A stretch of 64,000 nt of DNA from Juglans regia (Eukaryota > Streptophyta > Magnoliopsida > Fagales > Juglandaceae). How positions within the stretch are numbered: the first letter of the stretch is position 1; each line of letters starts with the position of its first letter. This document shows, in pieces, positions 19,143-29,510 of the stretch. The stretch spans positions 4,325,875 to 4,389,874 of the forward strand of contig NC_049909.1 in assembly GCF_001411555.2 (NCBI RefSeq), read 5' to 3'. Made by a program: the position numbers and the translations under genes. The notes beneath the pieces are model-generated. The model saw nothing but the letters and a program-made list of their open reading frames with translations, was not told where the DNA came from and did no database searches.

Positions 19143-21704
19143 ATGTCTCATCGGAGTAGCTCATCACCAAGGGGCCGAGCAGATAACTCATCCTTTATGT
19201 TGCAAGCCATGCAACAAGAGTTTGAGCGGTTGAACTTGGTGTTAGGTGAAGTGAGGAATAGTATGGATAATCAAGAAGCAATGGTTAGAAATCTGCAAGG
19301 AGAGAAAGATAGGAGGCGACGTGAGCCTAATATTAAGAATGGGTATGAGAATGGAGAGTATGGTGAGAATGAGAAAGTGCTAACATCTGAAGTTGGATTC
19401 GGTAGACATAGAAGAGTTAGGCATGGAAGAGGCCTTAGGGCAAACTCAGGGGGTCGAGATAGAGTAGATGAGAACCTTGGAAGCATCAAAATGAAAATAC
19501 CATCATTCCAAGGTAGAACTGACCCTGAAGTTTATTTAGAGTGGGAGAAAAGAATAGAGTTGGTGTTTGATTGTCATAATTACTCTGAGGAGAAAAAGAT
19601 GAAGTTGGCTGTAATTGAGTTCACTGATTATGCGATTATTTGGTGGGATCAATTAGTATCCAATAGGAGGAGGAATTTTGAGAGGCCTGTAGAAACATGG
19701 AGAGAGTTGAAAGCTATCATGAGGCGGAGATTTGTACCTAGCCACTACTATAGAGACCTCTACAAAAAATTACAAAATCTTATACAGGGGTCTAGGAGTG
19801 TAGAGGACTACCATAAGGAGATGGAGGTGGCTATGATTCGGGCTAATGTAGTGGAGGATCGGGAGGCCATAATGAAAAGATTTTTGAGGGGGTTGAATAG
19901 GGAGATAGCCAATGTAGTTGAGTTGCAACATTATGAGGAGATAGAGGACATGGTGCACATGGCTATGAAGGTGGAGAGACGGCTAAAAGGAAAGGGTACA
20001 TCAAGGTATACTTCGGTTTCTAGTACTCCTTGGAAACCAAAGTGGGACAAAAATGATCAAGTTGTAGCAAAGGGGAAGACCGAACCACCAAAGGGAAAAG
20101 ATTTGGGTGAGGCTGAAACCTCAAGAAAAAGAGAGAATGAGTTGAAAAACAATTGTGAGGCCGAGAGTTCAAAAAAAGAGGAGACTGAAAGAAAAACAGA
20201 GAGTGAAAAGAACAAAGAGAGTGAGAGGAAAAAAGAGAATGAGGCCGAAACATCAAAAGAAAGAGAGAGAGAAAAAGAAAATAGAGAGGTGGTTGAGAGT
20301 CAAGAAAAAAGTGTTGAGCCACAAGAGGAAAAAGAAAGAGAGATTGTAGAGAGAAATAAAAAGACAAAAGTGAGTTTTTATGCTAAGGCAAGCTTTTATG
20401 CTAACGAATTTAACGACTCTTTGCCTAGTGTTGTTGTTTCTTTCTTGCAGGGATATGAGGTCGTGATTCCTAGCGGTGTGTTTAGTGGATTGTCACCTAT
20501 TAGGGAGATAGAGCACTACATTGATTTTGTGTCAGGTGCGACAATCCCTACCCGACCTTTCTTTGAAGAACATGAGTCCTTGACACATTTAAAGGGACAA
20601 AGTAAGTTGTTGACTATAATGCGTGCTAAGCGAGAGAATTGCATTGAGACTTTTACTCATGTATTCAAGTACACACAAGGTATGAAAATTTTTGTGATTG
20701 ATGCTTTAGCAAGAAGGTATGTCCTTGTCTTCATTTTAGATACAAAATTGTTGAGACTTGAATATGATAAGGAATTGTATGCTAATGATGATGAATTTGC
20801 TAGTGTGTATGGGACATGTGAGAAAGCATCTTTTGGTAAGTTCTATAAACTAGATTGGTACTTGTTTAGAAAGAATAGATTTTGGGTGCCTACTAGTTTT
20901 ATGCGCAAGTTGCTTGTGTGTGATGGACATGCTGGTTTGTTGGGTAATCTTGGTGTAAGGAAGACTTTTGTTGTGTTGCATGACTGTTTGTGGGAATATC
21001 ATTTGCCATTCAAAGACGTGTTACACGAACGTTTGTGGATGTATCATTTGTCATTCATTGATGTATTGCATAAACATTTGCGGGAGTATCATTTGCGTTT
21101 TATTGAGTTTGCATATAATTGGAGTGGTCATTCCGGTGAAAATAAGATTTCAGACATGTTGCTTGAACGTTTATGGGAGTATCATTTGCCATTCATTGAC
21201 TTGTTGCATGAACGTTTGCGGGAGTATCATTTGCCATTCATTGAGTTTGCATATTGGAGTGGTCATTTTGGTTCGAGGAAGACTTTAGATGTGCTTCATG
21301 AACATTTGTGGGAGTATTGTTTGCTATTCATTGAGTTTACATATAATTGGAGTGTTCATGCTACTACTAAATTTTCACCAATTGAAATTGTTTGTATACT
21401 TAATCCATTTCCTCCTTCAGATTTAAAGTCTTTACTAGTTGATGATAGGAGTAGCTTGGATGGACTATTCCAAATTCTTGAACAAATTAATGAAAATGCA
21501 TATGTAATGGATCTTCCAGGCAAGTATCATGTTTCTACTATTTTCAATATTACTAACAATTTTCCCTTTGATCCAGGTGGAGATTCGAGGTCGAATCCTT
21601 TTGAGGAGAGGGGGAATGATGGGAACCAAGATGGGCCTAGTCTTAAAGATCATTTGCAACTTCCAGATGGGCCAAGAAGATCAAGGAGACAATGCAAGGA
21701 TTGA
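19143..21704 (+). CDS. Chimeric Gag / RT-stub / integrase-fragment polyprotein, copy D (853 aa)
   Basis: An intact frame; the start is at MSHRSSSS, conserved among copies (an upstream in-frame ATG at 19128 is not). Approximate residues: 1-65 helical Gag N-terminus; 115-245 plant retrotransposon Gag domain (MKIPSFQGRTDPEVYLEWEK, DYAIIWWDQL, RRRFVPSHYYRDL, GSRSVEDYHKEME); 325-410 Lys/Glu/Ser-rich spacer where zinc knuckle and protease would be; 426-478 RT stub; 478-530 RNase H tail; 530-611 integrase zinc-binding region, with the second His replaced (GNLG for GHFG) and the Cys pair lost; 611-732 LHERLWEYHLPFI-type repeats; 733-825 integrase C-terminus; the last 28 residues lie within the 3' LTR. 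No catalytic triad survives. It may act as a structural Gag-like protein; that role is inference. Confidence 0.88.
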   Translation: MSHRSSSSPRGRADNSSFMLQAMQQEFERLNLVLGEVRNSMDNQEAMVRNLQGEKDRRRREPNIKNGYENGEYGENEKVLTSEVGFGRHRRVRHGRGLRANSGGRDRVDENLGSIKMKIPSFQGRTDPEVYLEWEKRIELVFDCHNYSEEKKMKLAVIEFTDYAIIWWDQLVSNRRRNFERPVETWRELKAIMRRRFVPSHYYRDLYKKLQNLIQGSRSVEDYHKEMEVAMIRANVVEDREAIMKRFLRGLNREIANVVELQHYEEIEDMVHMAMKVERRLKGKGTSRYTSVSSTPWKPKWDKNDQVVAKGKTEPPKGKDLGEAETSRKRENELKNNCEAESSKKEETERKTESEKNKESERKKENEAETSKEREREKENREVVESQEKSVEPQEEKEREIVERNKKTKVSFYAKASFYANEFNDSLPSVVVSFLQGYEVVIPSGVFSGLSPIREIEHYIDFVSGATIPTRPFFEEHESLTHLKGQSKLLTIMRAKRENCIETFTHVFKYTQGMKIFVIDALARRYVLVFILDTKLLRLEYDKELYANDDEFASVYGTCEKASFGKFYKLDWYLFRKNRFWVPTSFMRKLLVCDGHAGLLGNLGVRKTFVVLHDCLWEYHLPFKDVLHERLWMYHLSFIDVLHKHLREYHLRFIEFAYNWSGHSGENKISDMLLERLWEYHLPFIDLLHERLREYHLPFIEFAYWSGHFGSRKTLDVLHEHLWEYCLLFIEFTYNWSVHATTKFSPIEIVCILNPFPPSDLKSLLVDDRSSLDGLFQILEQINENAYVMDLPGKYHVSTIFNITNNFPFDPGGDSRSNPFEERGNDGNQDGPSLKDHLQLPDGPRRSRRQCKD
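20973..21338 (+). repeat. 45-nt coding repeat array in copy D
   Basis: About seven units encoding variants of VLHERLWEYHLPFID. Some units are extended by EFAYNWSGHSGENKIS or EFAYWSGHFGSRKTL. Each unit fuses the integrase N-terminal motif KTLDVLHEH to the late-core motif LPFIEFAYN. The frame is kept throughout. Confidence 0.9.
21603..21616 (+). other. Polypurine tract of copy D
   Basis: GAGGAGAGGGGGAA abuts the 3' LTR and is inside the ORF (codons for EERGN). Confidence 0.9.
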
Positions 21705-22423
21705 TGCAATCCACTTGGGACAAGTTTAGCAAGAGTCCAACATTCAAGATGGGGCTTGAAGGATGAAGATCCAGTTTTAATTCATTCGATCAGCTACGGA
21801 AGAGGGCAATGACAAGACTTAAAGGCTTTGGGCTCTTGAAGGGTTTCAACTTATTTAATTCATTTAAAGAACTTATTTTATTAGTTTAGAATAATTGAGT
21901 TTATTATGGGAAGCACTTAAGGGGGCCTATGCAAGGGCATGTTGGGAAAGTTATTATTTTATTGAACTAGGGTTAGGGTTACTGTAGCCGAGTACTGTAG
22001 CGTCGGCACTGTAGCCGCGGCACTGTTCATCCAGGGGCACTTTTGGAAGATGGGGGTTTATTTTGGCTAGGGTTTCATTAGGTTTTCCTTTAAATACTCT
22101 ATGTAGCCTCATTCTAATGAGATTATGAAGTTTATGAAATTTGATGAATTTATTTATTGTGAGTTGAGTTTTACTCCTCTTGTTCTTAATTGAACTTTTG
22201 AACTTATCAAAGGTAAATCACAACCTTTGTGGCGTTCCTCCTTTGTAATCTGGGTTCTTGAGACGGGTTCTTCAACGGGTCTAGATTTTAATATAATCTA
22301 GGTTCTTGAAACGAGTTCTCATCGGGTCTAGGTTCTCCATCCATTGACCTGATTTTGGCTTTCTTGGGGTATTTTCAAATTGAGTGTGGGTTCAAGGAAT
22401 TCCTTTCCCGCGGGTTCATATCA
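21617..22423 (+). repeat. 3' LTR of copy D (807 bp)
   Basis: Nearly identical to the 5' LTR. Visible differences include the minisatellite (GCGTCGGC against GCACGGC), TAATGAGATT for TAATCAGATT, and GGAATTCC for GGGATTCC. It also encodes the last codons of the ORF. Confidence 0.95.
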
Positions 22424-22801
22424 GAGATGGCATAGCAAGATTGTATTTTGAAAAGGGATCAAGAAGATAATGGAAGAAAAGAAAATTTCTTAAGGTTTTG
22501 GGGTAAAAGATGTCTTACAATGGTCCCGTGTTTTGGGAGAGTTTTGAAAACAATATCTATTTTGGGAGTACCTTAATGAAGTTCAAACTTTTGGGATGCT
22601 TACACTTCAGTACCATGATTATTACATTACCACTAGTCCTATGTAGTTAAAAGAATTTTTTCGCTGCGAATTATAGCATACTGCTAGATTTATAGGTGTA
22701 TTGCATCTTATATATAATGTACGAGGGGTATGTAGCCTTGAGTTACATGTCTCGATGCTTCAATCATAGTCCAATCCCAAGCGGAGGCTAGGGGCGTCAC
22801 A

Positions 22802-23118
22802 CCATTGGTCTTAGATGAATATTAGGATTTTATGGTCTAATAATATTTTTTCATTTTCTGAAGCATACTTGTTTGAAAATGCCTTTTGATTGAATTGAGG
22901 TACTTAAGAGTCACATTTTGTGTAAAGACTTGCCCCCACTAGACTCGTAGGGATATTTAAGATTTTATGGTACAATTATAACTTTCGCAATTTTTTGGGT
23001 GAATAGTAACACCCGGGTTAGCGCCATGTGGCACCCGGTTCAAGCGATTGTCAAATTGCTATGTGGAAGGTCCAGATCCACTTAGAGGATTGCTTCTTGG
23101 ATGGGCACTTGGCACATT
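22802..23118. other. Spacer between two tail-to-tail X repeats
   Basis: About 320 bp of moderately AT-rich sequence with no coding signal. It separates the right end of X copy 1 from the end of X copy 2, which face each other as inverted repeats. Confidence 0.6.
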
Positions 23119-23648
23119 CCTAGTGCGACGCCCCCAACCCCCTATTGGGATTTGATGGTGACTGAATGCGTTGGGACATGTAACACAAGGCTACATACCC
23201 CTCTTATATGGTTGTTAAGATGCAATGCACCTAGCATCTAGCAGTATGCAATAAAAATCACAGCAGAAAAATTCTTTTCTATCTTATTTAAGCACGATGA
23301 CAAAATAAACAAGACACATGGTACCAATATGTGCAAATATCCCAAAACTTTCATATAGCATAAGTACTTCAAAATACGAGTTGTGTTTCCAAAAGGCTTC
23401 CAAAATGAGATAGTGTATTTTAAACCATTCCCAAAACACGGGATCTATCAAAACATTGTTCCTCAAAAAGTGATTTCCTTAAGACACAAGTCTTTCCACA
23501 AAACATCTTAGGTTCCTGTCCCTTCATCACTACTGTCCTATCAGGAGTTAGACACTAAAAGACTCCATGGGATTTTTGAGGCTTTGGTGGTAACAGTCCT
23601 AAGTCTTCTGTTGTTGCCCTTGCATTAGTCTAGACCTTTGAGGCTCAC

Positions 23649-24484
23649 TGATGGGAACCAAAGTGGGCCTAGACTTAAAGATCTTTTGCAAGTTTCAGAT
23701 AGGCCAATTACACGGTCAAGAACCAAGAAGATTAAGGAGGCAATGCAAGGATTGATGCAATCCACTTGGGACGAGTTTAGCAATAGCCCAACATTGAAGA
23801 TGGGCATGAAGGATGAAGATCCAGTTATGACTCATTTGATAAGTTATGGAAGAGGGCAACGACAAAGACTTAAAGGCTATGGGGTCTTGAAGGGTTTCAA
23901 CTTGTTTAATTCATTTAAATGACTTATTTTATTAGTTTAGAATTATTAAATTTAATTCTGAGAAGGACTTAAGGGGGACTCTATTCAAGGGCATATTGGA
24001 AAATTTATTATTTTGTTGAACTAAGGTTTTAAGAAGTACTGTAGCGAACTAGGGTCTCAAAAGTATTGTAGCCGAGTTACTGTAGCACCGTACTGTAGCT
24101 GTGGAACTATTCACTCAGGGGTATTTTTGGAAGTTAGGGCTTTGTTTTGGCTAGGGTTTTAATTAGGTTTAGGTTTAAATACTCTTTGTTGCCTCATTTT
24201 AAGAAGTTTATGAAATTTGATGAATTTATTCATTATGAGTTGAGTTTATCTCCTCTTGTTCTTAATTAAACTCTTGAACTTATCAAAAGTAAATCACAAC
24301 CTTTGTAATTTGGGTTCTTGAGATGGGTTTTTCAATTAGTCTAGATTTTAATATAATCTAGGTTCTTGAAATGAGTTCTCATCGGGTCTAGATTCTCCTT
24401 CCATTTACTTGATTTTGACTTTCTTGGGGAGTTTTCAATCTGATTGTGGGTTCAAGGTTTTCTATTTCCCGCGGGTTCATATCA
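23649..24484 (+). repeat. 5' LTR of copy E (836 bp)
   Basis: TGATGGGAACCAAAGTGGGC to CGCGGGTTCATATCA. It keeps an open frame (about 23650-23922) for the ancestral polyprotein C-terminus, described separately. The minisatellite differs from other subfamilies, with CTGTAG and ATTGTAG units at 24040-24105. Confidence 0.95.
23650..23922 (+). other. LTR-encoded remnant of the polyprotein C-terminus
   Basis: The frame continuing from the integrase C-terminus (NDGNQSGP) stays open for about 90 codons in this LTR. It includes RPITRSRTKKIKEAMQGLMQ and STWDEFSNSPTLKMGM, resembling the C-terminal tail of plant gypsy polyproteins. In a 5' LTR it has no upstream coding sequence. It shows that the ancestral pol gene ended inside the 3' LTR. 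Confidence 0.65.
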
Positions 24485-24486
24485 TT

Positions 24487-24499
24487 TGGTATTCAGAGC
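24487..24499 (+). other. Primer binding site of copy E, extra T variant
   Basis: TGGTATTCAGAGC, 2 bases after the 5' LTR. The leader that follows (24500-25300) has the A/G-rich tract at about 24822-24878. Confidence 0.83.
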
Positions 24500-25301
24500 A
24501 ATGTTTCGAATCAGGTCTGATTCTATCGTTTAATTTCTTGCATCCTTAAATTTAATTCTAGGGCTACATTGTTTTAGGGTTGCCAAAAAAAATTGCAGAA
24601 ACAAAAAGTAGGCTGCCGAAATTTTTAGGGTTTTGGGTTTGACTGAAATTTGCATCACCTTCATTTTCAAAATTCTAAGGTTTAATGCATCTCTAAGTTT
24701 GTCAATTGCTTGGAGTGCCATTCTATTGATTCTTTTTCTATTTCATTGCCAATTCTTGTGTGCTTGAATTCAATTGCTTGATTTTCACAATTGAGTATTA
24801 CTGTTTGTGATTGAATTAGAGAAGAAAAAGGAAAAGAAATGAAAAAAAAATTAAAAAAAAAAAGAAGAAGAAAAGAAAATGTAGTATATTCAGAGGTTGC
24901 TACATTGTTACAACAAAGAGAAAGAAAAACATTTGTTGATTGAGCTTTATCATCAAATGGGCTGAATACATATTTGTAGTTGGTATCTTGTTTTATAATT
25001 ACTCTTTCCCTCATATAAATTCCTTGAGTCTCATGTCATTTTATTCCTTCCTTGTTTCTTGTTTCTTGGATCTATATTACTGGTTGGAATAATACAAGGT
25101 TGTATTGTTTTGATTTAGTTCAACTAGTTCTTAAAGAACTTGAGCGGAAAAACTATTGAGGTAAAACGCAAGAGAGTGTGAGACTATTATCGGGAAAAAG
25201 CCAATTAAGAGTGAAACACGTGTGGTGCCATTATTCGAGTATAAACACGTAAGGGAGTGTGTGAGGTGTTTCACTAACATTCTTTTGTACAACACTTTAC
25301 A

Positions 25302-26082
25302 ATGTCTCACTAGAGTGGCTCTTCACCAAAGAGGATGGTAGATAACACATCCTTTGTGTTGCAATCTATGGAACAATAGTTTGAGTGGTTGAACTTGGTG
25401 CTGGGTGAAGTGAGGGATAGGATAGATCATCAAGATGAGGTAATTAGAAATCTATAGGGCAAGAGAGATAGGAGGCGATGTGAGTCTAGTGTTGAAAATG
25501 GATATGAGAAAGAAGAGTATGGTAATTCTCTTGTTACTACGCGTGCACTCAATACACAAATTAAGATGGGATGATACAGAGTAGCAAAGCGAGAACATTT
25601 TTCATACTAGATGCCACATCAACAATAAGGTATGTAGTATGATCATTGATTTGAGGAGTTGTATTAATTTGGCTAGCACCACTTTAGTTGAGAAATTGAA
25701 TTTACCTACCTTGAAACACCCTAGACCACACATGTTGCAGTGGTTAAGTGATTGTGGGGAGGTTAGAGTAAATAAGCAAGTGCTAGTTTCCTTTTCAATT
25801 GGGAAATACCAGGATATGGTCCTTTGTGATGTAGTGCCTATGCATGCTAGCCATATTTTGTTGGAGAAACCGTGGCAGTTTGATAGGAAGGTGATCCATG
25901 ATGGGTTAAGGAACATATACAGTTTTGAAAAGAATGGGAAAACAATCAAGCTTGCTCCTATAACTCTAACACAAGTCCATGGGGACCAATTGAAACTGAA
26001 AAGTGAGGTTGCTCAAAAAAGAAAGAGTGAAAATGAGAGTGATAAAAAAAAAAAAAAAAAAGTGAAAAGGAGATTGAGCTAA
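25302..26082 (+). pseudogene. Decayed Gag N-terminus and protease, copy E
   Basis: ATG at 25302 begins MSH followed at once by TAG, and further stops interrupt the Gag N-terminus. The central Gag is deleted as in copy C. The protease part is open from 25639 and starts MIIDLRSCIN, sharing copy C's Asp-Leu-Arg change in place of Asp-Gly-Gly. It continues with NLPTLKHPRPHMLQWLSDCG and HILLEKPWQFDR, then enters the Lys/Glu/Ser-rich spacer and breaks near the A-run at 26048. Confidence 0.82.
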
Positions 26083-26756
26083 AAAGCAAGAGTGAAAATG
26101 AGATTGAGAAAAAAAGAAATTGTGAGGCCGAAATGGAGAAAGAGAGAAAAATGAGTGAGAAAAAAGATGACAGTGAGGTTGAGACCTCAAGAAAAAGAGA
26201 GAATGGGTTGGAAAACAATTGTGAAGTTGAGAGTACAAAAAAAAGATGAAGAAAGAAAGAGTAATAGAAAAAGAGAGTGAAATAGAAAAAGTGAGTGGAA
26301 AGAAAAGATAGAGTGAAGAAACTGAGAGAAAAACAAAGAGAAAAGTGAGATTTTATGCTAAAGCGAGTCTTAGTACTAACGAACTTGATGTATCTTTGCC
26401 TAGTTTTGTTGTCTCTTTGTTGCAGGGATATGAGGTCGTGTTTCCTAGCGGTGTGTTTAGTGGATTGCCACCTATTAGGGAGATAGAGGACTACATTAAT
26501 TTTGTGCCAGGTGCGACAATTCCTAATCAACATTTCTTTCAAGAACATGAGTCCTTGACACACATGAAGGGACAAGGTAAGTTGCTGACTAGAATGCATG
26601 CTAAGTTGGAGGATTGTATTGATACTTTTCCTCATGTATTCAATTACACACAATATATGAAAAATTTTGTAGTTGATGCTTTACCAAGAAGGTATGTCCT
26701 TGTCTTCATTTTATATGCAAAATTATTGAGATTTGAATATGATAAGGATTTGCATG

Positions 26757-28487
26757 TCTTATCTAGTATGAATATCCATCTACTTGCTGTTTTACAGGTA
26801 CCTCAACTTGTTATTGCCAAAATTCATAGATTGATGAGTTCTTTCTTTTGGGGAGAAGCAGATGGACGGAACAAAAGGAAATGGTTGGCTTGGAATAAGA
26901 TGTGTAAGCCGGTGGAAGAAGGAGGAATTGGGTTACGAAGCCTTGAGGATGTTCAGAAAGCTTTGCACATGCGCTTCGCTTGGAATCTCCTTCAAGGAAA
27001 TTCCTTATGGGCTAATTTTTTTCAAAACCAAATATGTTGGAAACCGGCCATGGTATCTTATAGAAAATAATAAAGGATCTCGATTTTGGAGAATGGTTGC
27101 GAATTGTATTCCGTTGTTGTTAAATAATTCAAAATGGAAAATTAGAGAGGGTGATCTTTTTTTCCGGTATGATAAATGGAGGGATAATGGTCCATTGATT
27201 AGTGATATGAATATTATGGGTTCTCCTTTTTTGAAAGTTAAAGATTGTAGTTTGTCGGATAGTTGGGATGTGGAGTTATTGGAGGAGTTAGTAGGGCATG
27301 ATAAGGTGGAGGAGATAATAACGGATTTAGCTGGATTAAAGAATGGAAAGGATGTTCTAGTTTGGATTCCTACGGACACAGGTATTTTCTCTACAAAATC
27401 TGCTTGGAACTGTAATCGTATTAGAGGGAATTCTATGGTTTGGCATGCTTGGATTTGGAATAAGAATCTTCCTTTAAAAATGTCTATCCATTTTTGGAGG
27501 ACATGGTTTATGGCCTTGAGTGTGGACGACAGATTACGCCGTATTGGTATTCCTTTGGTATCTAAATGTAATTGCTGTAATCATGGTCATATTGAAGATA
27601 TTAATCATGTGTTTTTTGAGGGAGAATTTCCATTCAGAGTGTGGTCTTTTTTTGGTAATCTTATTGGAATTCCTCTTGGTAGAACTTGGAAACAGAATGT
27701 TGAGATTTGGTTTAGGAGGGCTAACTCTTCCACACAGGTGGGCTTTATTGTTGGCATTATTCCCATTATTATTACTTGGCGACTATGGAGAAGAAGGTGT
27801 CTTGCTCGGATGGAAGGTATTGTGGAATCGCATAATTCTGTTGTTCATTCTATATGTGTGTGGTTAGGCTCCATTTCACAGGCGGCTAAGCAAAATAATT
27901 TTTTGTCTTGTCGAGATGGTATGATTCTGGATGCTTTGCGGATAGTTCCGGTGGTTCCGAAAGTTCCACGTTGTAAAGTGGTGAGGTGGGATAAACCTCC
28001 GCTGGGGTGGTTTAAATTGAATACGGATGGTAGTAGTATGGGTAATCCGGGCTCTTGTGGTATTGGTGGGGTTATTCGGGATGCTTCTGGTGGAATGGTT
28101 CAGGCTTATGCTTCTTATGTTGGGTTTGGTTCTAATAATAAGGCGGAGCTTATGGCTCTCCTTTATGGGTTGAGAAGCTGTAAAACGCTGAATATATCAA
28201 ATGTGATAGTTGAAATGGATTCTATGGTAGTTATTTCTTGGTGGAGTAGAGGGCGATGTGAAGTTTGGTATCTGGAGGATTTTTGGGAGGAAATTGCTGA
28301 ATTAGCTTGCATGGTTCATTGTCGGTTTCAGCATGTTTATCGTGAAGGTAATAGGGTGGCAGATTGGTTAGCAAAGGCAGGGGCCTTAGGATCTGAGTGG
28401 GTTTTTTCGAGTAGTTATAATTTGCCTCGGGTTCTTAGAGGTTTGATCCGTTTGGATTCTTTGGGTTTTCCTTCTTTGAGATGTTAG
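26757..28487 (+). pseudogene. LINE ORF2 C-terminus: RT end, zf-RVT and RNase H
   Basis: It starts within the RT thumb region (QLVIAKIHRLMSSFFWGEA, NKRKWLAWNKMC). One frameshift near 27010-27025 moves it into a frame that is open to the stop at 28485-28487. zf-RVT: SAWNCNRIRGNSM, NKNLPLKMSIHFWRTW, CNCCNHGHIEDINHVFF. The RNase H-like domain keeps its expected acidic residues: FKLNTDGSSMGNPG, KAELMALLYG, IVEMDSMVV, GNRVADWLAKAG. Compared with the other LINE it has fewer lesions and so is younger, but without the RT core it is not functional as a LINE. Confidence 0.87.
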
Positions 28488-28721
28488 TTTTGTATAAGTT
28501 GGGGTTATTTTGTAAGCCTTGGTTTTGGGTTGTGGTGGTTTTTTGTTTTAATAATGGTCTTTTATTTTTGTTCTAGTTTGTTCTTGTTTTTGGATCTGTT
28601 TTCCATGGTCCTTTCTTGTAATCACGGTATTCCTCCGCCATAAGTGAGGGCTTTATTAATAAAATTTGGGAGAGGTCACTATTGGACATGTGACTTCCTA
28701 CTCTTCTAAAAAAAAAAAAAA
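26757..28721 (+). mobile_element. LINE, 5' truncated, inserted in copy E
   Basis: It interrupts the gypsy frame between GATTTGCATG and TTAATGATGATGAC, which are adjacent in other copies. The 3' end is CTCTTCT followed by 14 A (28708-28721), preceded by a CCTCCGCC...AAGTGAGGGC 3' region shared with the 5789-9650 LINE. No target duplication longer than 2-3 bases is visible. Only the last third of ORF2 is present. Confidence 0.9.
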
Positions 28722-29510
28722 TGTTAATGATGATGACTTTGCTAGTGTGTATGGAGTGTGTGATAAGGCGTCGTTGGCCAAATGCTATAGACTAGATTGG
28801 TATTTGTTTAGAGAGAATAAACTTTGTGAGCCTATTAGTGTTATGCGTGAGATGCTAGTGCATGAATGTGGTTTGTTGGGTCATTATGATGTAAAATGGA
28901 TTTTAGAAGAGGTGCGTGAATATTTGTGGGAGTATAATTTGCCATTCATTAACTTGTTACATGAACGTTTGGGGGACTATCATTTGCCATTCATTAAGTT
29001 TGCATATAATTGGTGTGGTCATTTTCATGTAAGGAAAGCTTTAGGTGTATTTCATGAACGTTTGTGGGAGTATCATTTGCCATACATTGATTTGTTGCAT
29101 GAACGTTTGTGGGAGTATCATTTGCGTTTCATTGAGTTTGCATATAATTGGAGTGGTCATTTTGGTGTAAGGAAGACTTTAGATATGTTTCATGAACATT
29201 TGTGGGAGTATTGTTTGTCATTCATTGAGTTTACATATAATTGGAGTGTTCATGCTACTATTCAATTTTCACCTTTCAAAGTTGTTTATAGACTTAATTC
29301 ATTTACTCCTCTAGATTTAATGCCTTTACCAGTTGATGACAGGAGTATCTTGATTGGACAATTCTAAATTCTTGAACAAACTAATGATAATGCATATCAA
29401 GTGGATCTTGTAGGTAAGTATCATGTTTATGCTATTTTCAATGTTACTAACTTGTTTCCCTTTGATTCAGGTGGAGATTCGAGGTCGAATCCTTTTGAGA
29501 AGAGGGGGAA

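Larger units (their letters stand above)
17482..22423 (+). mobile_element. Family 1 element, copy D, full length with GAGAT target duplication
   Basis: A 4942-bp element with LTRs of 806 and 807 bp, flanked by GAGAT at 17477-17481 and 22424-22428. It carries primer binding site, A/G-rich leader, one intact 853-codon ORF and polypurine tract. Protease, RT active site and integrase core are absent, so it must rely on enzymes from another element. It is inserted in repeat X copy 1. Confidence 0.96.
9659..22801 (+). mobile_element. Repeat X, copy 1 (about 3.4 kb net), interrupted by copies C and D
   Basis: Net sequence is 9659-9746, 14551-17481 and 22429-22801, the gaps being insertions of C and D with exact target duplications. 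The stretch 14800-17300 corresponds in reverse complement to 30350-33100: for example the block around 16550-16720 (AGGTTGCACCTAAAGCTAGT) matches 31095-31300. The right end GGGGCGTCACA at 22801 matches the end of X copy 2. The left end does not match copy 2's TGTGACATCCTG start, so this copy is probably 5' truncated. No protein domain was recognised; a giant solo LTR is the best guess. Confidence 0.65.

Noticed and set aside
20973..21338. Regular ~45-nt repeats resembling a CRISPR array
   Set aside because: The repeats are coding, contiguous or linked by integrase-derived sequence, and in a plant genome; there are no unique spacers.
27960..28487. Possible host RNase H-like gene with intact acidic residues
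   Set aside because: It is continuous with zf-RVT and RT thumb sequence and a LINE 3' end with poly(A); it is a LINE tail.
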